A DNA stretch of 24,266 bases. It comes from a virus. Location of the stretch: the IMG/VR virus record IMGVR_UViG_3300035698_004156, positions 1-24,266 of that record; one strand, given 5' to 3'. The position numbers and the translations under genes are program-made. The notes beneath the pieces were generated by a model. That model saw only the letters and a program-made list of their open reading frames with translations. It searched no databases and was not told the DNA's origin. Positions 1 through 8,093 of the stretch are shown here, piece after piece. The first letter of the stretch is position 1. Every line of letters starts with the position of its first letter.

Positions 1-11
1 AAATACTTTAA

Positions 12-97
12 ATATGTTAGGAATTTAATTAAAATATGTTAGGAATTTAATTAAAATATGTTAGGAATTTAATTAAAATATGTTAGGAATTTAATTA
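12..97. repeat. 22-bp tandem repeat, four copies
   Basis: Four head-to-tail copies of a 22-base unit with core ATATGTTAGGAATTTAATT begin at 12, 34, 56 and 78. The last copy ends two bases short. The copies are identical over their full length, so the array is young or kept uniform. It lies just upstream of the TTL-like gene, whose ATG is at 124, so it could be part of that promoter or simply an intergenic minisatellite. The window starts inside or next to the array, so its true size may be larger. Confidence 0.9.
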
Positions 98-123
98 TAA
101 ATTATATTATCTAAATTTATTTA

Positions 124-1350
124 ATGAATAGTACAACTTCAAAAAATGTTTGTATAAAATATATTATTGGTTTATTAGTAATATTATTTATGATATATTT
201 TAATAATAATAATAATCTAGAAATATTTCAAAATTATAGATATAGTAATAACTCACAAAATAGTTGTATACGATTAGGTGCATTTATATTTATTATAGCA
301 ATGATGAGTTATTATTTTAATAATAATGTGGAAATGTTTGGAAATTATAAATCTTCATGTGATAGTTTACCAAATGCTATACAACATGCACTTGACACAC
401 GTGATATTAAAAAAGTAAATGATGATTCATGGGATTATTATTTACCTTGTGGATATAATCGTTGTGAATCTGATATATTATCATTTAAAAATAATAAAAC
501 TGGAAAAAAAATATTTATGATAGATGGATGTGATTGGGTAGCTTCAAAAGTTGGATTATGGAAATTAATAAAAAAAGAATTTGGTAGATATTCACATTAT
601 ATAATGCCCGAAACATTTATACTATCAGATAGTGAAGATATAGAAAATTTTAAAAAATTTTATTTAGAAAAAAAACAGGAAAATAGTGATTGTAAATTTA
701 TTCTTAAAAATTTTAAACAAAGACAAGAAGGTTTAAAATTAGCAAATGATTTAACAACAATTTTTAAGTCTGTTGGCGATGGCTTTAAAATAGTTCAAGA
801 TTTTTTAGAAAATCCATATATTGTTTCAGGAAGAAAAGTAAATTTAAGATATTATCTATTAATTACTTGTTATAAAGGAGAAATAAAAGGATATCTTTAC
901 AGAGATGGATTTGTTTATTATACACCTAAATTTTTTAAAAAAAATAGTATGGATTTTAAAGAAACAATTACAACTGGTTATATTGATAGACAAGTATATG
1001 AGGAAAATCCATTAACTACGCAAGATTTTAGAGATAAGATTGGTAAAGAAAATGCAACTAAATTTGATAATAATGTTGTATTGACAATGAAAGCTGTTAT
1101 GAAAGCTTTATCTAAAGAAATATGCTCAAATAAAAAACTTGATCAACATACACGATTTCAAATATTTGGTGCAGATATTGCACCTGATGAAAATCTTAAT
1201 GTAACTATTATGGAAATTAATAAAGGTCCAGATATTGGATTTAAAGATGAAAGAGATGGTGTTTTAAAAAAAAATATGGTTGAAGATGTTTTTAAAATTA
1301 TTGAACCATTAGAGGGTGATTTACCTCATAATTTTGAAAAAATATTCTAA
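124..1350 (+). CDS. Membrane-anchored tubulin-tyrosine-ligase-like (TTL/TTLL) ATP-grasp protein
   Basis: A 408-residue protein. Residues from about 165 to the end resemble the TTL/TTLL family, which uses ATP to ligate amino acids (Tyr, Glu or Gly) to tubulin or other proteins. Visible family features are a Lys-containing stretch around 'FILKNF', the 'RKVNLRYYLL' segment near 236-246 (equivalent to the GRKFDIR stretch), and 'MEINKGPDIGF' near 363-373, where Glu364 and Asn366 match the metal/ATP ligands of the 'EVNxxP' motif. The N terminus holds two hydrophobic helices, each followed by Asn repeats and an E-x-F-type motif: 'NNNNNLEIFQNY', then 'NNNVEMFGNY'. They look like an internal duplication of a membrane-anchor module. 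The target (host tubulin or a viral protein) cannot be told from sequence. The ATG at 124 is the first in frame, directly after the 22-bp repeats. Confidence 0.72.
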   Translation: MNSTTSKNVCIKYIIGLLVILFMIYFNNNNNLEIFQNYRYSNNSQNSCIRLGAFIFIIAMMSYYFNNNVEMFGNYKSSCDSLPNAIQHALDTRDIKKVNDDSWDYYLPCGYNRCESDILSFKNNKTGKKIFMIDGCDWVASKVGLWKLIKKEFGRYSHYIMPETFILSDSEDIENFKKFYLEKKQENSDCKFILKNFKQRQEGLKLANDLTTIFKSVGDGFKIVQDFLENPYIVSGRKVNLRYYLLITCYKGEIKGYLYRDGFVYYTPKFFKKNSMDFKETITTGYIDRQVYEENPLTTQDFRDKIGKENATKFDNNVVLTMKAVMKALSKEICSNKKLDQHTRFQIFGADIAPDENLNVTIMEINKGPDIGFKDERDGVLKKNMVEDVFKIIEPLEGDLPHNFEKIF

Positions 1351-1439
1351 TATAATTATAATTATAAATGTTTATGTATATAATTGATATTGCTTATAAT
1401 AGAAATTACTATAATATTATAATTAATAATATTATTAAA

Positions 1440-1589
1440 ATGAAGAATACTAAAAATATATGTATGAATGAATCGTCACATAGTGAATCGTCACATAGTG
1501 AATCGTCACATAGTGAATCATTCCAATATGAGTTTGATAAAATTATTTTTTATAATATTGGAAATCAATTACATAATGAATCAAGATAA
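1440..1589 (+). CDS. Small Ser/His-repeat protein, unknown
   Basis: A 49-residue frame from the ATG at 1440 with three perfect copies of the pentapeptide ESSHS, followed by a short hydrophobic tail. The frame is open back to another ATG at 1368, but residues from there are low-complexity Ile/Asn/Tyr as expected from translated AT-rich spacer, so the later start is preferred. No family is recognised. The repeat stays in frame and the TAA lies just before the early-type promoter of the next gene. It may be a real small gene or a repeat-containing spacer. Confidence 0.35.
   Translation: MKNTKNICMNESSHSESSHSESSHSESFQYEFDKIIFYNIGNQLHNESR
1470..1514 (+). repeat. 15-bp tandem repeat (ESSHS), three copies
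   Basis: Three identical copies of GAATCGTCACATAGT at 1470, 1485 and 1500. They encode (E-S-S-H-S)3 in the small frame 1440-1589. This is one of five independent 15-bp coding repeats in the window. Confidence 0.95.
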
Positions 1590-1596
1590 AAATTGA
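1589..1596 (+). promoter_or_regulatory. Early-type promoter box AAAATTGA
   Basis: An exact match to the Mimivirus early promoter octamer, 34 bases before the ATG at 1631. The octamer is expected by chance several times in DNA this AT-rich. The argument is that it lies in an intergenic gap at the same spacing as the boxes at 2388 and 20108. It supports 1631 as the start of the downstream gene. Confidence 0.65.
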
Positions 1597-1630
1597 TAAA
1601 TATATATACTTATTGTATTTTAATTATTGT

Positions 1631-1915
1631 ATGGATTATCTTAAAATAGTAATAATATTATCACTCGCAGCATTTTGTAAAAAAATAATTTTTATAAATA
1701 AAAATAAATATAAAAATATAGAATCAGAAGTAAATGATTTTGGTATGTTTGTAACATATGAAGATAATAATAATAATTTAATACAATTTTTAGATTGTTG
1801 CTATACGTGTAAAAAAGAATTATGTAAATATAATACATCTAATTATTTTGCATTTGATAAAAAATATTGTAAAAATTGTTGGATACATTTACAAAAAAAT
1901 ATATTTAATAATTAA
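1631..1915 (+). CDS. Small protein with N-terminal hydrophobic helix and CxxC pairs, unknown
   Basis: A 94-residue protein. Residues about 5-21 form a hydrophobic segment that could be a signal anchor. The C-terminal third contains two Cys-x2-Cys pairs, 'CYTC' and 'CKNC', about 25 residues apart with an additional Cys before and between them, which suggests a small zinc ribbon. No family is recognised. An upstream TTG at 1613 would extend the frame, but the ATG at 1631 sits 34 bases after an AAAATTGA box and is chosen. The 3' end overlaps the convergent cytidylyltransferase by 11 bases, inside a shared hairpin. Confidence 0.65.
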   Translation: MDYLKIVIILSLAAFCKKIIFINKNKYKNIESEVNDFGMFVTYEDNNNNLIQFLDCCYTCKKELCKYNTSNYFAFDKKYCKNCWIHLQKNIFNN

Positions 1916-2324
1916 TTTTTATTTTATTAATTATATCACTTGTTGATATTTTACTATAATAAGTTATATGTTTAAATTTATTATTTTCTATTAACCATAA
2001 AAAAAAAGGTTTTTGTTTTTCCCAATCTTTTTCATCATAAAAACCATGAACAACTATATCAATATTATTTTTTTTTATGAATTCTTCTGTTATTTGTAAA
2101 GGCGGATTTATTATTACTTCATCCACATATTTTATTGATTTTATAATTTCAATTCTATCATCTTCACATATAATTGGTTGTTGTTTATATGATGTTGCAA
2201 CTTTGTCTGATATGACACCCACATATAAAAAAACAGTATCGTTAATATATTTTGCTTGTTTTAATGATTCTAAATGTCCTCTATGAAAAAGATCAAAAAT
2301 ACCATCTATATATATTTTAACCAT
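1905..2324 (-). CDS. Choline/ethanolamine-phosphate cytidylyltransferase-like protein
   Basis: A 139-residue protein that is essentially a bare cytidylyltransferase catalytic domain. This superfamily transfers CMP from CTP to phosphocholine or phosphoethanolamine, the rate-controlling step of the Kennedy pathway. Diagnostic features are the N-terminal 'DGIFDLFHRGHLESL' with the HxGH nucleotide-binding motif at residues 14-17, the central 'YVDEVIINPP', and the C-terminal 'ISTSDII' at 126-131 (RTxGISTSxII in PCYT1/PCYT2). The membrane-binding helix and phosphorylation tail of eukaryotic CCT are absent. I start at 2324 ('MVKIYIDG') because the seven extra residues from 2345 are AT-rich spacer and would not precede the first beta strand in the family. 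Substrate choice is not decided by sequence; choline-phosphate is slightly favoured by the likeness to PCYT1. Confidence 0.82.
   Translation of the reverse strand: MVKIYIDGIFDLFHRGHLESLKQAKYINDTVFLYVGVISDKVATSYKQQPIICEDDRIEIIKSIKYVDEVIINPPLQITEEFIKKNNIDIVVHGFYDEKDWEKQKPFFLWLIENNKFKHITYYSKISTSDIINKIKINY
1908..1934. terminator. Hairpin at convergent gene ends
   Basis: A perfect 9-bp stem (1908-1916 with 1926-1934) with a 9-base loop overlaps the stop codons of both the 1631-1915 gene and the opposing cytidylyltransferase. It could mark mRNA 3' ends on both strands, as Mimivirus polyadenylation hairpins do. The stem is AT-only and shorter than the usual Mimivirus size, so the call is tentative. 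Confidence 0.4.
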
Positions 2325-2387
2325 TATATATATATTATAAAACATTTATTTTAAAATTAATGTTCTAAACTATATGTTAAATATAAA

Positions 2388-2395
2388 AAAATTGA
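2388..2395 (+). promoter_or_regulatory. Early-type promoter box AAAATTGA
   Basis: Exact Mimivirus-type early octamer, 38 bases before the ATG at 2434, in the gap between divergent genes. Confidence 0.65.
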
Positions 2396-2433
2396 TTTTA
2401 ATTTAATTTAAAATAATAAAAATATAATACATA

Positions 2434-3381
2434 ATGACTAAATCTAATAAAATTATTGATTATACTTTAGAATATACTAAACTTAAAGAAGACTTGGAAT
2501 GTAATATTGATAAATTAGTTTCAATTTCAAATGATATTAAAACACTAATATCATCTATTTTTACTAAAGTAGATAATGAATCAGACCTTGATGTTATTAA
2601 AAAAGAAATGATACAAAATTATGATAAAATTAGTTTACTAGATGATTCAATAAAAAGTCTGAGAACTGAACAAAATAAAATTACTACTAAAATGCATAAT
2701 ATTATTAACAATAAAAATTCTAAAGAAAATATTAGTATTTTACAAGAAAACTGGTTTGATATTTCAACACAGTTGTCTGGTCTTAATTCACAATTAGATA
2801 ATTATAATAAAGAACGTGCAAAAATTATTAAGAAAGCAGATACATATTTTTCAAAACTTGATGTAAAAGTTAAAAAAAGTAAACCCGAAGTAGTACCCGA
2901 AGTAGTTACAAGTAAACCTGTATTAGTGCAAAAAAGTACTAAAATGTCTAAATTAGACACAAGTTTAAATAAAATTGATTCTGATTCTGAGTCTGAGTCT
3001 GATTCCAATTCAAAGTCTGAGTCTGATTCTGATTCCAATTCCAAGTCTGATTCTGATTCTGATTCTGATTCTGATTCTGCTTCTGATTCTGATACTAAAA
3101 CTAAAACTAAAACTAAATTAGAACTTGATATTAAAACTGATAGTAAATGTAATATTAAAACAAAAAGTGACTCTAAAAGTAAATCTAAAAGTGACTCTGA
3201 CAATGATTCTGAAAGTGACTCTGAAAGTGATTCTGAAAGTGATTCTGATACGGATTCATACATATCACCTTTGGATAATAGTGATAGTGATAGTGATAGT
3301 GACTCTTCTGAATCTGATGATAATGATAAAGATAAAGATAAAGCTAAAGCTAAAGCTAAAGCTAAAGCTAAATCTAAATAA
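2434..3381 (+). CDS. Coiled-coil protein with Ser-Asp repeat tail, unknown
   Basis: A 315-residue protein with two parts. Residues 1-145 are charged and heptad-like, predicted to be mostly alpha-helical or coiled coil. After a Pro/Val linker ('PEVVPEVVTSKPV'), residues from about 180 on are low complexity: long Ser-Asp/Ser-Glu runs, a Lys-Thr stretch and a final (Lys-Ala) run. The Ser-Asp runs are built from 6-bp units (GATTCT, GAAAGT, GATAGT), showing growth by slippage. Such acidic serine tails are typical targets of casein-kinase-2-type phosphorylation and stay disordered. No family is recognised. It is preceded by an exact early-type promoter and ends five bases from the IleRS stop. Confidence 0.75.
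   Translation: MTKSNKIIDYTLEYTKLKEDLECNIDKLVSISNDIKTLISSIFTKVDNESDLDVIKKEMIQNYDKISLLDDSIKSLRTEQNKITTKMHNIINNKNSKENISILQENWFDISTQLSGLNSQLDNYNKERAKIIKKADTYFSKLDVKVKKSKPEVVPEVVTSKPVLVQKSTKMSKLDTSLNKIDSDSESESDSNSKSESDSDSNSKSDSDSDSDSDSASDSDTKTKTKTKLELDIKTDSKCNIKTKSDSKSKSKSDSDNDSESDSESDSESDSDTDSYISPLDNSDSDSDSDSSESDDNDKDKDKAKAKAKAKAKSK
2976..3378 (+). repeat. 6-bp coding repeats (Ser-Asp, Lys-Thr, Lys-Ala runs)
   Basis: Several blocks of hexanucleotide repeats lie in frame: GATTCT/GAGTCT near 2979-3092, ACTAAA near 3094-3114, GAAAGT/GACTCT near 3170-3250, GATAGT near 3281-3305 and GCTAAA near 3342-3375. Each keeps the reading frame and swaps synonymous serine codons (TCT or AGT), so the blocks expanded separately. 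Confidence 0.85.
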
Positions 3382-3386
3382 AAATA

Positions 3387-6300
3387 TTAATTTATTAATG
3401 AATATCTAATTATTTCATTATTATATATAAATTCATATACATTTTCATTTTGTATAGTATCTACTATAATTTCAGAATTAATCATTTTTTCAAACTTATT
3501 TTTCAATTTATTAAAAATATTAATATCAATTGATTTGGAATCAACAACCAATTTTAGTTTATGCCAAAAACTATATTCTAATTGTTTTCTTGTATTCATA
3601 ATATCTCTTTTCCATAAACCTAATTTAGTTTTCCATAATAAATCTTCATCAAAAGTTTCATCTAATAATATCATATAAATATCTGATTGAGTTGTATGAT
3701 AGTTATTTTTTTTAATAATATTTACATTTATTTTAAAATATGTATTATCTATAATTACATTACAATCATTATAATTATAAGTAATTTTACCATCAATTAG
3801 ATCTTCAAATTTGTTATTTATAATTGAATCATTAATTAATTTAATAACATTACCACCTTCTTTTTTAAACATTTTTCCAATATTACCTTTATTTGGGATT
3901 GCTGTACAATTACTATCGGTATAAATATAATATATATTTTCAACATTTACTTGTTCACTAATATATGTATCAAAATATCTATCTATTTTATTAGAATATG
4001 CTTTTGGTAAATATATTTCCATATTTCTTATTGGAATTGATAAAGGTTTATTTATATTTGTTCTAGCAGATCTTGCTAATTCAATAATTTTACTTACATT
4101 TTCAACTGATTCAATAATATTATCATCATATGGTTCAATATCATCAGATAACATACAATGAATTGAATTATATTCATTAATATTAAACATATTGTTTACA
4201 AGTACATTGTGTAACATGTCTGTATTAAATGGTATAAATGGAGATAATAATTTATTAGCTTTAATTAATACATCATATAATGTAATAATAGAATTAATGG
4301 TATCTTTTTTTGATATATTATTTTTTATTCTATCTCTAGAAAATTTAAGCCAAACATTTGCTAGTTGATCAATATACTTTATAATATAATCTGGAATTTT
4401 ATATAATTCTAAAGATTCAATATTATTGTCAATATCTTTTTTTAATTTATTTGTAAGACTTACTAACCACATATCAAGTTTATCATTTGATTTAATATTA
4501 TTTGATTCTATAATTTCACATAACATATTAGTGTCTGTTAATCTAAGATTAGTAATACAATCAATTAACATTCTATGAGAATGAAAATATGGTAATATTT
4601 TTTTTGTAATATTAAGAATATCAGTATCTACAAATTTAAATTCTTGTGCTTGGGTTGCTGGTGATGATAATAAATATAATCGTAACATATCAGAACCATA
4701 TTCTTCCATAATTTTTTCAGGTGATGTATAATTATTTAATCTTTTTGACATTTTCATACCATCTGATGCAAGAATTAAACCTGATACAATTACTTTTTTA
4801 AAAGCTGGTTTATTAAATAGAGCAGTAGAAAGAACATTTAATGTATAAAACCATCCTCTTGTTTGATCAAGTGACTCTGCTATAAAATCAACTGGATATT
4901 TAGCATTTCTACAATTAGTACCTTCTTTTGCAATTCCTGCCATTCCTGATTCATACCAACAATCAAAAACAGCATCAATACGATGATATTTATATCCATT
5001 TTTATAAATAATAATATCATCAATATATTCTCTATGCATATTATTAATATCATTATTTATAATTTTTTCAAGTTCTTCTTTTGATTCAATACAAATATAT
5101 GGTTCATCTGAATCTTCATTTTCACATTTCCATATAGGAATTGGTGTTCCCCAAAATCTATTTCTTGATAAACACCAGTCTGGTGCATTTGCAATCCAAT
5201 TATTAAATCTATTAATTCCAATTGTCTCTGGAAACCATTGAATTTGTGAATTATTTAAAATCATATCATCTTTAATCATTTGTACATTTAAAAACCAACA
5301 ATCTTGAGCAATATAAATGAGTGGTGTATCGGTTCTCCAACAAAATGGATAACTATGTACGATAGTTTCTTTTTTGAAATAATATTTAGTATTTTTTAGA
5401 TAATTAATTACTTTATCAGTACATTCCATAATATTAAGTCCTTTAATATTTTCTCCTTCTAAAAACATATCATTTTTAATACATATCATATCATTTAAAA
5501 AATCTGGTAAATCAGATGCTTTATTATTAATAATATTATTATGTGTACATACTCTAAAATCATCTGCACCAAATAATGGTGCCATGTGTACAATACCAGT
5601 ACCTGATTGATTTGTAACATATGTATCATTTAATGTTTTAAATGTTGTTTGATTAAAATAGTTAAATATTGGAATATATTCAATATTTACCAAATCTTTA
5701 CCTAACATTGTTTTAATTATTTGTTCATTATTTTTAAAAATAGTTAAATATAAATCTTTATTAATCCACAAATATTCTTTTTTACTTTCTACTAATACAT
5801 ATTCAAGTTCTGGGTTTAAACATAATGCCATATTAGCTACTATGGACCAGGGGGTTGTTGTCCATACCAAAAAAAATATATTATCTTTTTCTGCTAATTT
5901 AAATTTTACAAATAACGATGTGTGACTAACATTCATATAATTTTGAGTTGCTTCAAAATTACTTAGTGCAGACATACATCCATAACTATATGGCATTACT
6001 TTTTTTCCCCGATAGATTAACCCTTTATCAAATAATTGTTTAAAACTAATCCATAATGCATTCATATAATTAATATTAGAAGTATAATAAGTTTTTTCTG
6101 ATTCAAATTGTCTACCTAATTTCGAAAGTACATTTTCAAAAGTATTACTACATCTATCTTGAATTGATTGACATATATTATTAAATTCTGATATTTGTTT
6201 AATATCTGCATCTGAATTTATTTTTATTCCCATTTCTTTTTCTGCAGCTTGTTCCATTGGAAGACCATGACAATCAAATCCTAATTGATATGATACTTGT

Positions 6301-6521
6301 TTTCCGTTATTTGAATGATATCTAGCAAGTGAATCTTTAATGGTAGATACTAATAAATGACCATGATGAGGAGTACCATTTACAAAAGGTGGACCATCCA
6401 GAAAATTCCAAATAGGACCATTTGACCTAAGTTTTTTAATATTATCAAGTACATTATGTAATTTCCATAAATCATAAATTTTCTTTTCATTTTCTACTAA
6501 ATTTAAACTAATATTGTTCAT
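3387..6521 (-). CDS. ileS: Isoleucyl-tRNA synthetase, eukaryotic/archaeal type
   Basis: A 1044-residue class I synthetase that charges tRNA-Ile. The HIGH motif is present as HHGH (residues 52-55, in 'PPFVNGTPHHGHLL'), and KMSKR occurs near residue 588 ('MKMSKRLNNYTSP'). The CP1 editing domain is complete, with the Thr-rich 'WTTTPWSIVAN' near 220 and 'GTGIVHMAPLFGADDFRVC' near 308. A helical anticodon-binding domain and a roughly 200-residue C-terminal extension follow. It is shorter than animal IARS1 but longer than bacterial IleS, and 'FGADDFRVC' is eukaryote/archaea-like. Large mimivirids and klosneuviruses are known to carry IleRS. A probable tRNA-Ile(TAT) lies 4.5 kb away, so synthetase and substrate may be co-encoded. 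The start at 6521 is 35 bases from an early-box variant on the same strand. Confidence 0.97.
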   Translation of the reverse strand: MNNISLNLVENEKKIYDLWKLHNVLDNIKKLRSNGPIWNFLDGPPFVNGTPHHGHLLVSTIKDSLARYHSNNGKQVSYQLGFDCHGLPMEQAAEKEMGIKINSDADIKQISEFNNICQSIQDRCSNTFENVLSKLGRQFESEKTYYTSNINYMNALWISFKQLFDKGLIYRGKKVMPYSYGCMSALSNFEATQNYMNVSHTSLFVKFKLAEKDNIFFLVWTTTPWSIVANMALCLNPELEYVLVESKKEYLWINKDLYLTIFKNNEQIIKTMLGKDLVNIEYIPIFNYFNQTTFKTLNDTYVTNQSGTGIVHMAPLFGADDFRVCTHNNIINNKASDLPDFLNDMICIKNDMFLEGENIKGLNIMECTDKVINYLKNTKYYFKKETIVHSYPFCWRTDTPLIYIAQDCWFLNVQMIKDDMILNNSQIQWFPETIGINRFNNWIANAPDWCLSRNRFWGTPIPIWKCENEDSDEPYICIESKEELEKIINNDINNMHREYIDDIIIYKNGYKYHRIDAVFDCWYESGMAGIAKEGTNCRNAKYPVDFIAESLDQTRGWFYTLNVLSTALFNKPAFKKVIVSGLILASDGMKMSKRLNNYTSPEKIMEEYGSDMLRLYLLSSPATQAQEFKFVDTDILNITKKILPYFHSHRMLIDCITNLRLTDTNMLCEIIESNNIKSNDKLDMWLVSLTNKLKKDIDNNIESLELYKIPDYIIKYIDQLANVWLKFSRDRIKNNISKKDTINSIITLYDVLIKANKLLSPFIPFNTDMLHNVLVNNMFNINEYNSIHCMLSDDIEPYDDNIIESVENVSKIIELARSARTNINKPLSIPIRNMEIYLPKAYSNKIDRYFDTYISEQVNVENIYYIYTDSNCTAIPNKGNIGKMFKKEGGNVIKLINDSIINNKFEDLIDGKITYNYNDCNVIIDNTYFKINVNIIKKNNYHTTQSDIYMILLDETFDEDLLWKTKLGLWKRDIMNTRKQLEYSFWHKLKLVVDSKSIDINIFNKLKNKFEKMINSEIIVDTIQNENVYEFIYNNEIIRYSLIN

Positions 6522-6556
6522 TACTTATTATTTATATTTATAAAATTAATATAAAT

Positions 6557-6564
6557 TCAATATT
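6557..6564 (-). promoter_or_regulatory. Early-box variant AATATTGA for IleRS
   Basis: On the minus strand AATATTGA (one mismatch to AAAATTGA) lies 35 bases before the IleRS ATG, the same spacing as the exact boxes elsewhere in the window. Confidence 0.4.
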
Positions 6565-6570
6565 TATATA

Positions 6571-6578
6571 AAATTTGA
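6571..6578 (+). promoter_or_regulatory. Early-box variant AAATTTGA for RecQ helicase
   Basis: AAATTTGA (one mismatch to AAAATTGA) lies 25 bases before the ATG at 6604 and 34 bases before the in-frame ATG at 6613. The same variant octamer precedes the DNA ligase gene. The 34-base spacing slightly favours 6613 as the true helicase start. Confidence 0.4.
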
Positions 6579-6603
6579 TTATTATTAATCTTATAAAGTA
6601 TAT

Positions 6604-8088
6604 ATGAATATTATGGAATTAAAAAAAAAATATAATAGAAGAATGATAAAGGTATTAAAAGAAAAATGGGGTTATGACTCATTAAAAGATAAACAAATAG
6701 AAATTATAAAATCGGTTATTGAAGGTAAAGATGTAGTAGGGTTATTACCAACTGGATATGGTAAATCAATGACTTATATTATACCACCCTTAATTACTAA
6801 AAAAGTATGTATAATTATTTCACCGTTAATATCTCTAATGGAAGATCAGAAAGAAAAACTAATAGAAAGAGATATTCCTGTTGCAGCATTACATGGTAAT
6901 AATCCAATGAAAGATAAAGAAATTTTTAGAATTATTGATAATGAGATTCATATTGTGTATATGAGTCCTGAATTTTTAATTAATGGAGATGGTATGGAAT
7001 TAGCTACCACTTTATATAATGATAATATGTTAGGATTATTTGCAATTGATGAAGCACACTGTACAAGTGTTTGGGGTCATGATTTTAGAAATGATTATTT
7101 AAAATTAGGAATATTTAGAGAAAAATTTCCAAATATTCCTATTTTAGCAGTAACTGCAACTGCTACTTTTCAAGTTGTACAAGATATAGTAGATTATATA
7201 AAATTAGAAAATCCAATACTAGTAAGAGCTGATTTTGATAGACCAAATTTATTCTTAAGATTTGAAAATTGTGATACAATAAATATAGAATTATTAGAAC
7301 CATTAATTGAAAAATATATTATATCTCAAGAAAATAATACTGAATGTGATGATAGAATGATTATATATACTAATAGTAGAAAAGGTGCTGTAGATTTAAA
7401 TGAACTTATATGCAATAAATGGAAAAAAATGTCTCTTGCATATCATGCAGGAATGTCTAAAAAAATGAGAAGTATTATTCAAAATAAATTTAGCAGCAGT
7501 GAAGTAAAAATAATTGTATCAACAATTGCATTTGGTATGGGTATTGATCAAACGGTTAGATGTGTTATTATAATTGGTGCTCCTAATAGTATTGAAGAAT
7601 ATTATCAACAAATTGGACGTGCTGGACGTGATAATAATATGGCAGAAACAGTCTTATTTTTTCAATATAAAAGTATAAAAATAGCAGAATCAGGGTTATC
7701 AAAGTATACTAATATGAAGGTAAGACAAGCAAAATCAATTGCTTATAAAAATATGACTCAATTATTCTATACTAAACTATGTAGACGAAAGTTTATTTTA
7801 GAATATTTTGGACAAGTTCCTAAATTTTTTAACTGTCATAATTGTGATAATTGTATAAAATATAATAAAGATATCACAAAAAAAATGTATAATTATTTGA
7901 TAGAAAATAAAAATTTTTTTGATATATTTAAAAGCAAACATATTAAAAAACTACAATATATGAAATTATTAAATGTATATGATAAAGATGTTAAAATATA
8001 TCAAGATTTAGTAAATTGGAAAAAAATTGTATTAGTAAATAAAATTAATTTACAAAATATTAAAGATAAATATAGAATATATATTTAA
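6604..8088 (+). CDS. RecQ-family DNA helicase
   Basis: A 494-residue superfamily 2 ATP-dependent 3'-5' DNA helicase. Visible motifs: motif 0-like Gln ('LKDKQIEII', near 27-35), Walker A 'LLPTGYGKS' (47-55), 'SPLISLMEDQ', DEAH box at 149-152 ('IDEAHC'), the RecQ aromatic-rich loop 'VWGHDFRNDY', 'AVTATAT', and motif VI 'QQIGRAGRD' (335-343). Cys393, Cys411, Cys414 and Cys417 give the RecQ zinc-binding site. After that only about 75 residues remain, so a full winged-helix and HRDC domain do not fit; this is a short RecQ, like RecQ5-type cores. Two starts are possible: 6604 or 6613 (three residues shorter, better spaced from the promoter-like box). The GT25 gene follows after five bases on the same strand. 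Likely role: unwinding replication or recombination intermediates of the viral genome. Confidence 0.95.
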   Translation: MNIMELKKKYNRRMIKVLKEKWGYDSLKDKQIEIIKSVIEGKDVVGLLPTGYGKSMTYIIPPLITKKVCIIISPLISLMEDQKEKLIERDIPVAALHGNNPMKDKEIFRIIDNEIHIVYMSPEFLINGDGMELATTLYNDNMLGLFAIDEAHCTSVWGHDFRNDYLKLGIFREKFPNIPILAVTATATFQVVQDIVDYIKLENPILVRADFDRPNLFLRFENCDTINIELLEPLIEKYIISQENNTECDDRMIIYTNSRKGAVDLNELICNKWKKMSLAYHAGMSKKMRSIIQNKFSSSEVKIIVSTIAFGMGIDQTVRCVIIIGAPNSIEEYYQQIGRAGRDNNMAETVLFFQYKSIKIAESGLSKYTNMKVRQAKSIAYKNMTQLFYTKLCRRKFILEYFGQVPKFFNCHNCDNCIKYNKDITKKMYNYLIENKNFFDIFKSKHIKKLQYMKLLNVYDKDVKIYQDLVNWKKIVLVNKINLQNIKDKYRIYI

Positions 8089-8093
8089 TTATA

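Noticed and set aside
1368-1439. N-terminal extension of the small Ser/His-repeat protein
   Set aside because: The extra 24 residues are Ile/Asn/Tyr only, as expected from translating AT-rich spacer DNA.
2802-3263. Antisense open frame with Ser-Glu-Ser-Leu repeats
   Set aside because: It is the mirror of the GATTCT/GAAAGT hexamer repeats in the plus-strand gene; it stays open only because of the repeat and has no start signal or domain.
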